NCBI GenBank assembly: GCA_963677505.2
Contig: CAXXWB010000004.1
Location: forward strand, 124,001 to 188,000
Length of the DNA: 64,000 bases
Origin: JBGSUZ01 sp963677505
Lineage (GTDB): Bacteria; Bacillota; Clostridia; Peptostreptococcales; Acidaminobacteraceae
Direction of reading: 5' to 3'
Shown: positions 38,225-44,999 of the stretch, one piece after another
Position numbering within the stretch: the stretch's first letter is position 1
How the letters are laid out: each line of letters begins with the position of its first letter
Notes under the pieces: model-generated
Database searches by the model: none
Seen by the model: the letters and a program-made list of their open reading frames with translations, nothing else
What the model was told of the DNA's origin: nothing
Program-made: the position numbers and the translations under genes

Positions 38225-38542
38225 ATGATAAGCTTTCTCGGAAGACATCCAATATTAAAAATGATTATTTTTAATTTTATTTCAGTTATCGTCTCATTAT
38301 GTATCGCAGTTTTCATACAACATAAGTATCATTACAAACTCGGCACAGTCATATTTGTAGAATCATTGTTTTTTTTGCTGTTAGCTTACTTTTCTGTTTC
38401 AGGGAATTCCAGAATTAGAGCAGAGACTATTATGCTTCAACCTAAAGATACTACTAGCCATTTAGATTCATATGCATTTGCTATTAAATATGGGCTAACA
38501 GGCATTATACTTTTTGCTATTTCAGGTCTATATAGTGTGTAG
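38225..38542 (+). CDS. Small membrane protein of module 1, possible immunity protein
   Basis: 105 residues, ATG behind AAAGGAG. Three predicted membrane segments: ~10-30 (MIIFNFISVIVSLCIAVF), ~38-58 (LGTVIFVESLFFLLLAYFSV) and ~85-104. A short soluble loop lies between the second and third. No family recognised. Small three-helix membrane proteins beside secreted peptides are often self-immunity proteins; here that is only positional inference. It has no counterpart in modules 2 and 3. Confidence 0.65.
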   Translation: MISFLGRHPILKMIIFNFISVIVSLCIAVFIQHKYHYKLGTVIFVESLFFLLLAYFSVSGNSRIRAETIMLQPKDTTSHLDSYAFAIKYGLTGIILFAISGLYSV

Positions 38543-38573
38543 CGAAACACACCTAAAAATATTTTAAAAAAAG

Positions 38574-38602
38574 TTATTCCTACCTTACTCAAGGCGGAAT
38601 AA
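38574..38602 (+). promoter_or_regulatory. Conserved hairpin H1, copy b (module 2)
   Basis: TTATTCC/GGAATAA outer stem, CCTT/AAGG inner stem and a 4-base loop, with the same asymmetric internal loop as copy a at 36696. It lies 42 bases upstream of the P4 start. Confidence 0.7.
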
Positions 38603-38644
38603 GTTCAGTTTAATCAATTTACTATATTATTGGAGGCTTTAAAA

Positions 38645-38851
38645 ATGATGAAAGAAATGCAGCTCGACGAAATGATGTTAGTTAACGGTGGCAGCAACAA
38701 CAGAATGGCCGCTGATGGTGGCGGTTCGGGTGGTAAAATCCCAGTCGATAAAGTAGTAAAAGATTCTGGTGGCAAAATGACTGAAAGAATGGGTACAGAT
38801 ATGAGAGGTGGCGGCGGAATGCCTAGAACTAATCCATTAGCCAATAACTAA
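38645..38851 (+). CDS. Double-glycine-leader peptide P4
   Basis: 68 residues from ATG 38645, with TTGGAGG 8 bases upstream. The leader MMKEMQLDEMMLVNGG is a good C39-type leader. The ~52-residue core starts SNNRMAADGGGSGGK and is very rich in Gly, Asn, Lys and Met, with no Cys, and ends RTNPLANN. Low hydrophobicity argues against a classical pore-forming bacteriocin. It is followed by a hairpin and TG2. A piece resembling its 3' end (GGCGGCGG…ATGCCT) recurs before TG3. Confidence 0.78.
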   Translation: MMKEMQLDEMMLVNGGSNNRMAADGGGSGGKIPVDKVVKDSGGKMTERMGTDMRGGGGMPRTNPLANN

Positions 38852-38856
38852 TAATC

Positions 38857-38888
38857 ACCCTCCTGCTTTTAAACATAAGTAGGAGGGT
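38857..38888 (+). other. Hairpin H2 after P4
   Basis: Stem ACCCTCCT…/…AGGAGGGT with an inner CTT/AAG, 5 bases after the P4 stop and followed by TCTCTACTTTT. Same place in the module as the hairpin after P3, with unrelated sequence, so position rather than sequence is conserved. Terminator or attenuator is likely. Confidence 0.7.
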
Positions 38889-38935
38889 TCTCTACTTTTC
38901 AAATATTTAAGTATTCAATACTTCTTGGAGGCTTC

Positions 38936-40036
38936 ATGAAAAAAAAGGTAGCTTTATTGATTTTACTAGCAATTTTAGTTGGCAGCGGCTGTTTTTATGT
39001 ATTTTCAAACAGTGGCTCGCAAAGCATCCACACTTTAGGTCCTCATGGTAATCTGGCTGGAATGGAAAAACTCGATAGTTCCGCTATCTATGATTACTGC
39101 TTTAAAAATGACATCACCCCAAGTGACATAGAAGTTTTTGAGGCAAGCTATTCGGTTTATAACGCTGGAAATAACAATCAAGTCGTTCCCCTTCCGATTT
39201 TGAGTCCAACTTATATGAAAAATATTCTTGGAGTATACAGCAGCATTCCTCTCATTGAACAAAATAGTAATGATATTAACCCTTACAGTCTAATCATTGA
39301 CCCCGCTTGGTTAAAGGATCAGCCTCAAGGTCTTTTATCTGAACCACTGATTGTTCGATATATTTATCATGTTAATGATATTGATATGCTCCCTGAGCAT
39401 CTTTCCATAGACAGTTTCTCTTCTACACAACTTAGAACTGACACCCGCCTTCGAAAAGAACTTCAGTCTTCTGTCACACTTGCTGATCAAATTAAGTCTG
39501 AGTTACCTATAGAGGATCAAAACGATTTCAAAACCCTTGTAAAAGCCTATATTAAATGGATTAGTCAGAATATTTCATACCCTGCCGATGAATCTTTTCA
39601 GTCGGCTCTAAAATATATACAGTTAAGAGCACCAGATAAAACCTTATCCTATAAAGTGGGTGTATGTGAAGATAATTCTAATCTTCTAATTGCTTTACTC
39701 AATAGTCAAGGTATTGATGCTTACCTAACAACGGGAAAATCCATTACCCAGTTTAATTTAGAGACCATTTACCCGAATAATTTTACAGGCCATGCAACGG
39801 TCTGCATTAAAACGCCCCAAGGACTTTTTGAAGTAACTCCCACCATACAAAACATTGAAAAAACAAAGAAAATAAAACTTGATGGTATAACACTTATGGT
39901 TTCAACAGAAGCCAACGACATTGATGTAAAAACATATCCTATGTTTATAGAGAAGATTGAGGATATTGCTGATTTTAATAAGATTAATATCTCATACATT
40001 TTTACGCTTCAGAAACTCAAACGTATTGATCATTAA
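38936..40036 (+). CDS. Transglutaminase-like membrane-anchored protein TG2
   Basis: 366 residues, ATG behind CTTGGAGG. Residues 4-24 are one membrane anchor (VALLILLAILVGSGCFYVF). The Cys there is not kept in TG3, so it is probably not a lipobox. A ~200-residue extracytoplasmic domain (SSAIYDYCFKNDITPSDIEV, SLIIDPAWLKDQPQG) precedes the transglutaminase-like core: Cys in SYKVGVCEDNSNLLIALLNS and His in FTGHATVCIKT. The third triad position reads EVTPT, Thr where TG1 and TG3 have Asp. It may thus be catalytically altered. It belongs to module 2 with P4. Confidence 0.82.
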   Translation: MKKKVALLILLAILVGSGCFYVFSNSGSQSIHTLGPHGNLAGMEKLDSSAIYDYCFKNDITPSDIEVFEASYSVYNAGNNNQVVPLPILSPTYMKNILGVYSSIPLIEQNSNDINPYSLIIDPAWLKDQPQGLLSEPLIVRYIYHVNDIDMLPEHLSIDSFSSTQLRTDTRLRKELQSSVTLADQIKSELPIEDQNDFKTLVKAYIKWISQNISYPADESFQSALKYIQLRAPDKTLSYKVGVCEDNSNLLIALLNSQGIDAYLTTGKSITQFNLETIYPNNFTGHATVCIKTPQGLFEVTPTIQNIEKTKKIKLDGITLMVSTEANDIDVKTYPMFIEKIEDIADFNKINISYIFTLQKLKRIDH

Positions 40037-40087
40037 ATTCTTATTTGATTGTTTCCTCGCACGGCAAGGCTACAAACTTAATTATAA

Positions 40088-40133
40088 GGGGTTGTCTCTC
40101 ATATATCTAATGATGTATGCAAGAAACAACCCC
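40088..40133. repeat. Hairpin repeat after TG2 (identical copy after TG3)
   Basis: Two-tier hairpin: outer GGGGTTGT/ACAACCCC, inner CATATATC/GATGTATG with a TAAT loop. The 46-base element is identical at 42392-42437. It lies about 50 bases past each TG stop, where a bidirectional terminator would be expected, though a long U-run is absent. Confidence 0.75.
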
Positions 40134-40175
40134 AAATGAAGTTCATCAACTAAAACACAATATTTCCAAACAATT

Positions 40176-40877
40176 TTATTTCATTCTTGGATCTCCAACG
40201 ATAATAGCATCTGCGCCGCCTTGATTGGCCGCTCCGTTTAAACGAAGTTCAGTAACGCCAACTACATCAAAAGTAACTTCCATCATTTCTCCCGGTTGAA
40301 GGGTAATGGATTTTAATACTTCTTTGGTTGCTTTATCTTCAAAGTTGAAAATTTGCTCTTTAGCTGCCTTTTCGCTGAGGCATACGGTTGCAGTGAATGT
40401 GGTGTATTTTTTATTGAGTTTAATGTCCCCTAAGAAGCTGTCTGAATAAGTGAGCGGCATGCTGTTTACGATTGCCGACTTAAAAGTTTTGTCTTCAAAG
40501 ACTACCTTTTCTGGATCTTTTGTGAACATTGTGCCGTAGAAATCTTTATACATGGCCGCATCTACATAGACAAATGCACTGCGTTCACCCATTAAAATGG
40601 TATTGGTTTTAGTATCATAGTTGTAGACCAAACCCGTTGCAGTCCCTACGCTATTAGCTGGTATGTAGTAAGTGCCGTTGTAGAGTATCGGTTTAACCGC
40701 CCCACCCTTTTCGTCTTTCAATACAAATGTTTTTCCATTTAAGATGACTTTAACCGCTGAGTCAATTTGAGCCGTAATGTTTTTAAGCGAAGTAGCTGCA
40801 AAACCTGACATACCCACCGAAAGGACAAGGGCAACGGTTAATACGCCTGACACATAACCTTTGACAAACTTATTCAT
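40176..40877 (-). CDS. Secreted stalk-domain (copper-amine-oxidase N-terminal-like) protein
   Basis: 233 residues from ATG 40877, preceded by AGGAGGTAATCAA. The frame is open further upstream, but this start gives a clean signal peptide (FVKGYVSGVLTVALVLSVGMSGFAA). Residues ~30-100 fit the stalk type (SAVKVILNGKTFVLKDEKG, PILYNGTYYIPANSVGTATG, YDTKTNTILMGE). The C-terminal ~120 residues form a carbohydrate-binding NPCBM-like β-sandwich (FLGDIKLNKKYTTFTATVCL, VVGVTELRLNGAANQGGADA). It is on the opposite strand to the TG modules and faces TG2. Confidence 0.8.
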   Translation of the reverse strand: MNKFVKGYVSGVLTVALVLSVGMSGFAATSLKNITAQIDSAVKVILNGKTFVLKDEKGGAVKPILYNGTYYIPANSVGTATGLVYNYDTKTNTILMGERSAFVYVDAAMYKDFYGTMFTKDPEKVVFEDKTFKSAIVNSMPLTYSDSFLGDIKLNKKYTTFTATVCLSEKAAKEQIFNFEDKATKEVLKSITLQPGEMMEVTFDVVGVTELRLNGAANQGGADAIIVGDPRMK

Positions 40878-41065
40878 TTGATTACCTCCTATTAAACTAA
40901 GTACTTTTTCATGATTTTCCTTCTTAGTCGTTAGATTACCTTTTTTTGATTTTTTATTCAATATTAAATGGTTTTTATTGTGGTTTTTAGTTGGGTAAGA
41001 ATATAAAGTATTTACCCTACTGTTACTTATAATAGCAAAGGAGTGTCTTGTTCCGAATTAACAGT

Positions 41066-41166
41066 TTAATGGATTTTTAACCTATTTCGGCTATAATCAA
41101 CTGTGTTAATACAGAAATTACAGTTTATAACGAATAGGTCTCTTCCAAAAGGAATTTTGGATGTTA
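41066..41166 (+). repeat. Duplicate of the response-regulator promoter/leader region
   Basis: About 100 bases closely matching 33854-33956, from the -35 region to the start codon (shared CTATAAT, TTAATACAGAA and AATAGGTCTCTTCCAAAAGG blocks). The -10 TATAAT is at 41092-41097; the -35 equivalent is ATGGAT. Here it sits in front of a P4-tail-like fragment and TG3 instead of the regulator. This places TG3 under the same presumed control. Confidence 0.85.
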
Positions 41167-41240
41167 ATTAACGACGGAGGAATACAATGTCTTTTGATGG
41201 CGGCGGTGTAATGCCTTATTTAATACTTCTTGGAGGCTTC

Positions 41241-42341
41241 ATGAAAAAAAAGTTAGCTTTATTGATTTTACTAGCAATTTTAGTTGGCAGCGGCTATTAT
41301 TATATGTTTTCATACAGTGCCTCGCAAAGCATCCACACTCTAGGTCCTAATGGTGATCTGGCTGGAATGGAAAAACTTGATAGTTCCGCTATCTATGAGT
41401 ACTGCTTTAAAAATGACATCACCCCAAGTGACATAGAAGTTTTTGAGGCCAGCTATTCAGTTTTTAATTTTGGAAATAATGACCCAGCCATTCCCCTTCC
41501 GATTTTAAATCCAACTTCTATAAAAAATATTCTTGGTGTATACAGCAGCATTCCCCTTATTGAACAAAAAAGTAATGATATTAACCCTTACAATCTAATC
41601 ATTGACCCTGCTTGGTTAAAAGATCAGCCTCAAGGTTTTTTATCTGAACCGCTAATTATTCGATATATTTATCAGATTAGTGATATTAATATGCTCCCTG
41701 ATCATCTTTCTATAGACAGTTTATCTTCTAAACAACTTAGAACAGACACCCGCCTTCGAAAAGAACTTCAGTCGTCTGTCGCACTTTCTGATCAAATTAA
41801 AGCTGAGTTGCCTTTAGAGGATCAAAATGACTTAAAGGCTCTTGTAACAGCTTATGTTAAATGGATAGGTCAAAATATTTCATACCCTGCCGATGAATCT
41901 TTAGAATCGGCTGAAAAGTATATCCGATTAAGAGCGCCAGATAAAACCTTATCATATAAAGTGGGTGTCTGTTTGGATAGCGCTGATCTTCTAATTGCTT
42001 TACTCAACAGTCAAGGCATTGATGCTTATCTATCAAAAGGAATAAACATTGATAAATTTGCTTTTGAGAACATTTACCCTAATAATTATATACGTCACGC
42101 AACGGTATGTATTAAAACCCCTCAAGGGCTTATTCAAGTAGATCCCACCATACAAAACACTGAAATAACAAAAAAAATAAAACTTGATGATGGCACAACA
42201 CTTTTGGTTTCAAAAGAAGCTTACAGCGATACAAGAGCATATCCTATGTTTATAGAGAATATTGACCCTATTGCTGATTTAAACAAGATTAAAAACTTAT
42301 ATGGTTTTAAGCTTCAAGAGATTAAACGTATTAACCATTAA
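41241..42341 (+). CDS. Transglutaminase-like membrane-anchored protein TG3
   Basis: 366 residues from ATG 41241, behind CTTGGAGGCTTC as for TG2. An in-frame ATG at 41187 would prepend 18 residues derived from a P4-like tail and is rejected. Membrane anchor LALLILLAILVGSGYYYMF. High identity to TG2 throughout. Core: Cys in SYKVGVCLDSADLLIALLNS, His in YIRHATVCIKT and Asp in IQVDPTIQN, so the triad is complete although flanking residues (CED to CLD, GH to RH) differ. No intact peptide gene precedes it, only the duplicated promoter and a fragment. Confidence 0.83.
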   Translation: MKKKLALLILLAILVGSGYYYMFSYSASQSIHTLGPNGDLAGMEKLDSSAIYEYCFKNDITPSDIEVFEASYSVFNFGNNDPAIPLPILNPTSIKNILGVYSSIPLIEQKSNDINPYNLIIDPAWLKDQPQGFLSEPLIIRYIYQISDINMLPDHLSIDSLSSKQLRTDTRLRKELQSSVALSDQIKAELPLEDQNDLKALVTAYVKWIGQNISYPADESLESAEKYIRLRAPDKTLSYKVGVCLDSADLLIALLNSQGIDAYLSKGINIDKFAFENIYPNNYIRHATVCIKTPQGLIQVDPTIQNTEITKKIKLDDGTTLLVSKEAYSDTRAYPMFIENIDPIADLNKIKNLYGFKLQEIKRINH

Positions 42342-42391
42342 ATTTTTATTGATTGTTTCCTCGCATGATAAAACTTCAAACTCAAACAAAA

Positions 42392-42437
42392 GGGGTTGTC
42401 TCTCATATATCTAATGATGTATGCAAGAAACAACCCC
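42392..42437. repeat. Hairpin repeat after TG3 (identical to 40088-40133)
   Basis: Second copy of the GGGGTTGT…ACAACCCC two-tier hairpin. It marks the right edge of the duplicated TG2/TG3 unit; similarity continues to about 42480. Confidence 0.75.
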
Positions 42438-42482
42438 AAATGAAGTTCATCAATTAAAACGCAATATTTCCGAACAATTCAA

Positions 42483-42689
42483 TTACTCATTATAATTTTT
42501 TACTTCAAAGCTATAAATTTTATCAAATTGTAAGTACTCATATTTTGTTATAAAAGGTTTTACATTTGCTCTCTTTGGAATTTTATAGTACGCTCTTCCA
42601 GAACCATCAGATCTACCATCATACCAGCTCAAAAACGTATCTCCGTGGGAATCCCAGCCACTATATGTCGCGCCCTTATCTTGACACAC
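42483..42689 (-). pseudogene. Short hypothetical ORF, probably a C-terminal fragment
   Basis: 68 codons from a GTG without a ribosome binding site, entered shortly after an in-frame stop. Peptide YSGWDSHGDTFLSWYDGRSD, then GSGRAYYKIPKRANVKPF looks like the end of a secreted protein, but no family is recognised. It is probably a remnant. Confidence 0.35.
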
Positions 42690-42813
42690 TGTCAGACATC
42701 ATTATGCTTTAATATCCAGAGATACTGCTTTTATAACGTTCTAATACTTTTATTGCATAAGATTATTGAAATCGTAGTTTTAAGTATCGTTCGAGTTTGC
42801 TAGCTCATCAAAA

Positions 42814-42960
42814 TCATATGCAAATTCGCTTATTACAAATTTTAGCAACTGTTTCATCATGAGTTGCTAAAATTATCGTGGCACCATTTTTATTTAATTT
42901 TTTTAAGATGTCTAATATTTGTTTATGTTTACTCTGCAATACCACGTCGTAAAATGTCAA
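42814..42960 (-). pseudogene. Remnant of an ABC transporter ATPase (C-terminal part)
   Basis: 49 codons open to TGA. The segment ILDILKKLNKNGATIILATH, then DETVAKICNKRICI is the D-loop-to-switch region of a MacB/LolD-type ATPase, with the switch His in ATHDE. Walker motifs are absent upstream (stops in frame), so this is a leftover. It may come from a self-protection transporter of the neighbouring peptide locus. Confidence 0.6.
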
Positions 42961-42988
42961 TTAAACGACTACGGTTTTTGAACCTCTT

Positions 42989-43546
42989 TTAACCTGCTTC
43001 AAGGTTCTTCAGCGCCCTGTATAAAGTAGATGAAGATACCCCTGTAATGTTCTGTATCTCTTTAATAGTAAAGCTTTCAGTATTATACAGCCTAATTGCA
43101 TTAAGTGCTTTTGCTGGGTCTGACTTCCTACCCATCCTGCCCTCTGATTTAGCTTTTTCAATTCCTTTAACCCTTTTTACTTCTTTCCACTCTCTTTCTA
43201 TGACCATTTGCTCGCAAAGTGCTTGAATATAGCAATTGTATGAATAATTCGGCTCTCGCATTGAAATCAGTTGAATACCGTTATTATGGAAATATTCTAA
43301 AGCTCTAATAAGGACTTTGCTATTATTACAAAGGTCTCCAAAGCTTCGTAATACGATTATGTCGCCACTTCTGACCAAATCCTTTAAGCTCATCAGTTCT
43401 GGTCTTTCAAGACTGTCCATTGGGTCACTGAATATAAAATCGTCTGTCAACTTATAAACCTTAATTGCTCCAAAAATCTCTGCGTTGTCTAAATGCCTAT
43501 ATTTCATCGTGCTTTCTAACAAATATGCGTATACCATTACTATCAC
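42989..43546 (-). CDS. Degenerate resolvase-family recombinase with C-terminal HTH
   Basis: 185 residues, the usual length for a Pin/Tn3-type resolvase. N-terminal fold: VMVYAYLLEST, with a Ser at the catalytic place; SLERPELMSLKDLVRSGDIIVLRSF; C-terminal Hin-type HTH with FTIKEIQNITGVSSSTLYRAL. The motif that is normally DRLxRS is here GDLCNN, so the conserved Arg of the active site is missing. Catalysis is doubtful; a DNA-binding role or decay is more likely. ATG start with AGAGGTGATAG upstream. Confidence 0.75.
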   Translation of the reverse strand: MIVMVYAYLLESTMKYRHLDNAEIFGAIKVYKLTDDFIFSDPMDSLERPELMSLKDLVRSGDIIVLRSFGDLCNNSKVLIRALEYFHNNGIQLISMREPNYSYNCYIQALCEQMVIEREWKEVKRVKGIEKAKSEGRMGRKSDPAKALNAIRLYNTESFTIKEIQNITGVSSSTLYRALKNLEAG

Positions 43547-43935
43547 CTCTTTCTATACTTCAAAACCTCTTGAGCATCTGACACGCTCTCAAACTCTAAC
43601 CATTTGATATTTTTACTCTTATTTCAGAACTTCCAGATTTCCAAGAGCAACTGACTTTTGAATCTATAAAACACCCTCTAAGACCTCAATTTTAAGCAAT
43701 AACAGATAACTTGCTTCTTAACGCTCAAAACCAGCATTCCAAGATATTCTAAGACTTATGTTATTTTCATTGTTCAAGAGGTTCCGTCTTTCTCAAATGT
43801 TCTTAAGCTATGACCAATTTCTTATGTTCACTAGCTGATGTTGTTCAATTTTCAATGTTTACAAGGTCTATACCAAATTGCATACTTTCCCTCTATACTA
43901 TTATTTTTTATGTCCAAATTTATGTCTAAAATGAA
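43547..43935. other. Non-coding stretch without identified content
   Basis: About 390 bases rich in short CTTAAG/TTCAAA-like motifs. No ORF with a ribosome binding site, no repeat unit and no strong hairpin was seen. It presumably contains the resolvase promoter. Confidence 0.4.
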
Positions 43936-43975
43936 TAAAAAAAGGCCCCAAGAGGAATTTTTATGCCTCTTGAGA
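43936..43975 (-). terminator. Intrinsic terminator after the orphan immunity gene
   Basis: Minus-strand stem CTCAAGAGG/CCTCTTGGGG followed by CCTTTTTTTATTC, 52 bases past the stop of the downstream gene of the orphan toxin/immunity pair. Confidence 0.88.
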
Positions 43976-44026
43976 CCGTAACTGTTTGAAGTTTTATAAA
44001 ATGTGTTGGATGTTTTATAAATGTTA

Positions 44027-44578
44027 TTAGTTATTATTTAAAAACTCACGAACCTCCGAATTGGTTTTTATTAGTTTTTTTATATCACCAAGCTCACCCA
44101 ATAATCCATTTAGACTCAGAATATCTTCAACGAAAATATTTGTTGACTCGATTATTGATTTATAAACCACCATTTTATTAACTTTTTCACTCCAAAAGAC
44201 TTCTTTATTAACTTTGGGTTTACAATCAATCAGACTTGAAAAACCGACACTATTTTCAGCTCTAATCCTTCGAATATAAATATCTGATGTAATCAATTGA
44301 AACTCAATCCAGATATCTACACTATCTGGTTCGTATATGGTCACAAAACCATTAGTCTCTAGAACATATAATGCTTCATTCAATAATTGAAACCACATAG
44401 TTAACAACTCTCCTTCATAAGGAATATCTTTATCCACAAAACCGATTAACTTATTAGTAACACTTATTTGAATTTGCCCATGAATCGTACTCACATCATC
44501 TTCAAATATTGTAAAGTCATTGATACTTTTTAATCTGTCTCTTTCACTTTCTAAAATCTCGTAATTTATTTTGAACAA
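44027..44578 (-). CDS. Putative immunity protein of the orphan toxin cassette
   Basis: 183 residues from a TTG at 44578, 8 bases after the toxin stop and directly behind AGGAGG. The TTG at 44599 would lie inside the toxin gene without a ribosome binding site. Soluble, acidic, no signal or membrane segment; contains FEDDVSTIHGQIQISVTNK and LLTMWFQLLNEALYVLETNG. No family recognised. Tight coupling to a polymorphic-toxin tip and the shared terminator make it the likely cognate antidote. Confidence 0.65.
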   Translation of the reverse strand: MFKINYEILESERDRLKSINDFTIFEDDVSTIHGQIQISVTNKLIGFVDKDIPYEGELLTMWFQLLNEALYVLETNGFVTIYEPDSVDIWIEFQLITSDIYIRRIRAENSVGFSSLIDCKPKVNKEVFWSEKVNKMVVYKSIIESTNIFVEDILSLNGLLGELGDIKKLIKTNSEVREFLNNN

Positions 44579-44588
44579 TTTAGTCCTC

Positions 44589-44933
44589 CTAATAACCAAA
44601 ATCAGCTAATGTTAACTTGTTATAGCCCCATGCTGAACTGAAAACACCATCGTTAAAGTTTACAGTTATTTTCTCCCCAAATACTGTTGTAGTATAATTA
44701 AATGAGCCTTTTCCTGGAATACCTTTTGCTATAGCTTCACTATATGCTTTTTCAGTCGCAGACGCTACTTTGCTTTCTGACCAACCAATATTAAAGAAAC
44801 CTTTAGAAGCAATTAAATTCTCTGCATTAGTTTTTAACCCTTTAGCCATCATACTGTCAACTGTATCCTGCATTCTGCTCATTGTGTGATTTTTGAGTAC
44901 ATGTTCAATTTTACCCATACTAAGGTTACCCAC
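44589..44933 (-). pseudogene. Orphan polymorphic-toxin C-terminal domain, 5' truncated
   Basis: 114 codons from GTG 44933. The frame is open upstream only to a TAA near 45000, where IS110-derived sequence begins. It starts MGKIEHVLKNHT and ends FGEKITVNFNDGVFSSAWGY, a layout (helical N-terminus, His in the first helix, β-rich end) typical of small nuclease toxin tips of Rhs/CdiA-type proteins. The exact toxin family is not identified. It has no carrier, secretion signal or convincing start. It is thus read as a displaced cassette tip, useful as donor sequence for recombination with the Rhs gene at 48 kb. Confidence 0.6.
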
Positions 44934-44999
44934 ACCCTCACTACAAGCCCTACACCTATTATAATAACCCTGCAGGATGTTCTCTGGGGAAAAAGTTTA

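Noticed and set aside
39769..39999. Minus-strand frame within TG2
   Set aside because: Shadow of the strongly conserved TG2 coding frame.
41187..41240. Earlier in-frame ATG for TG3 adding 18 residues
   Set aside because: It would place a P4-tail-like segment before the membrane anchor; TG2 starts at the equivalent of 41241 with the same ribosome binding site.
43547..43935. Possible further toxin remnants
   Set aside because: No frame on either strand gave a protein-like stretch.
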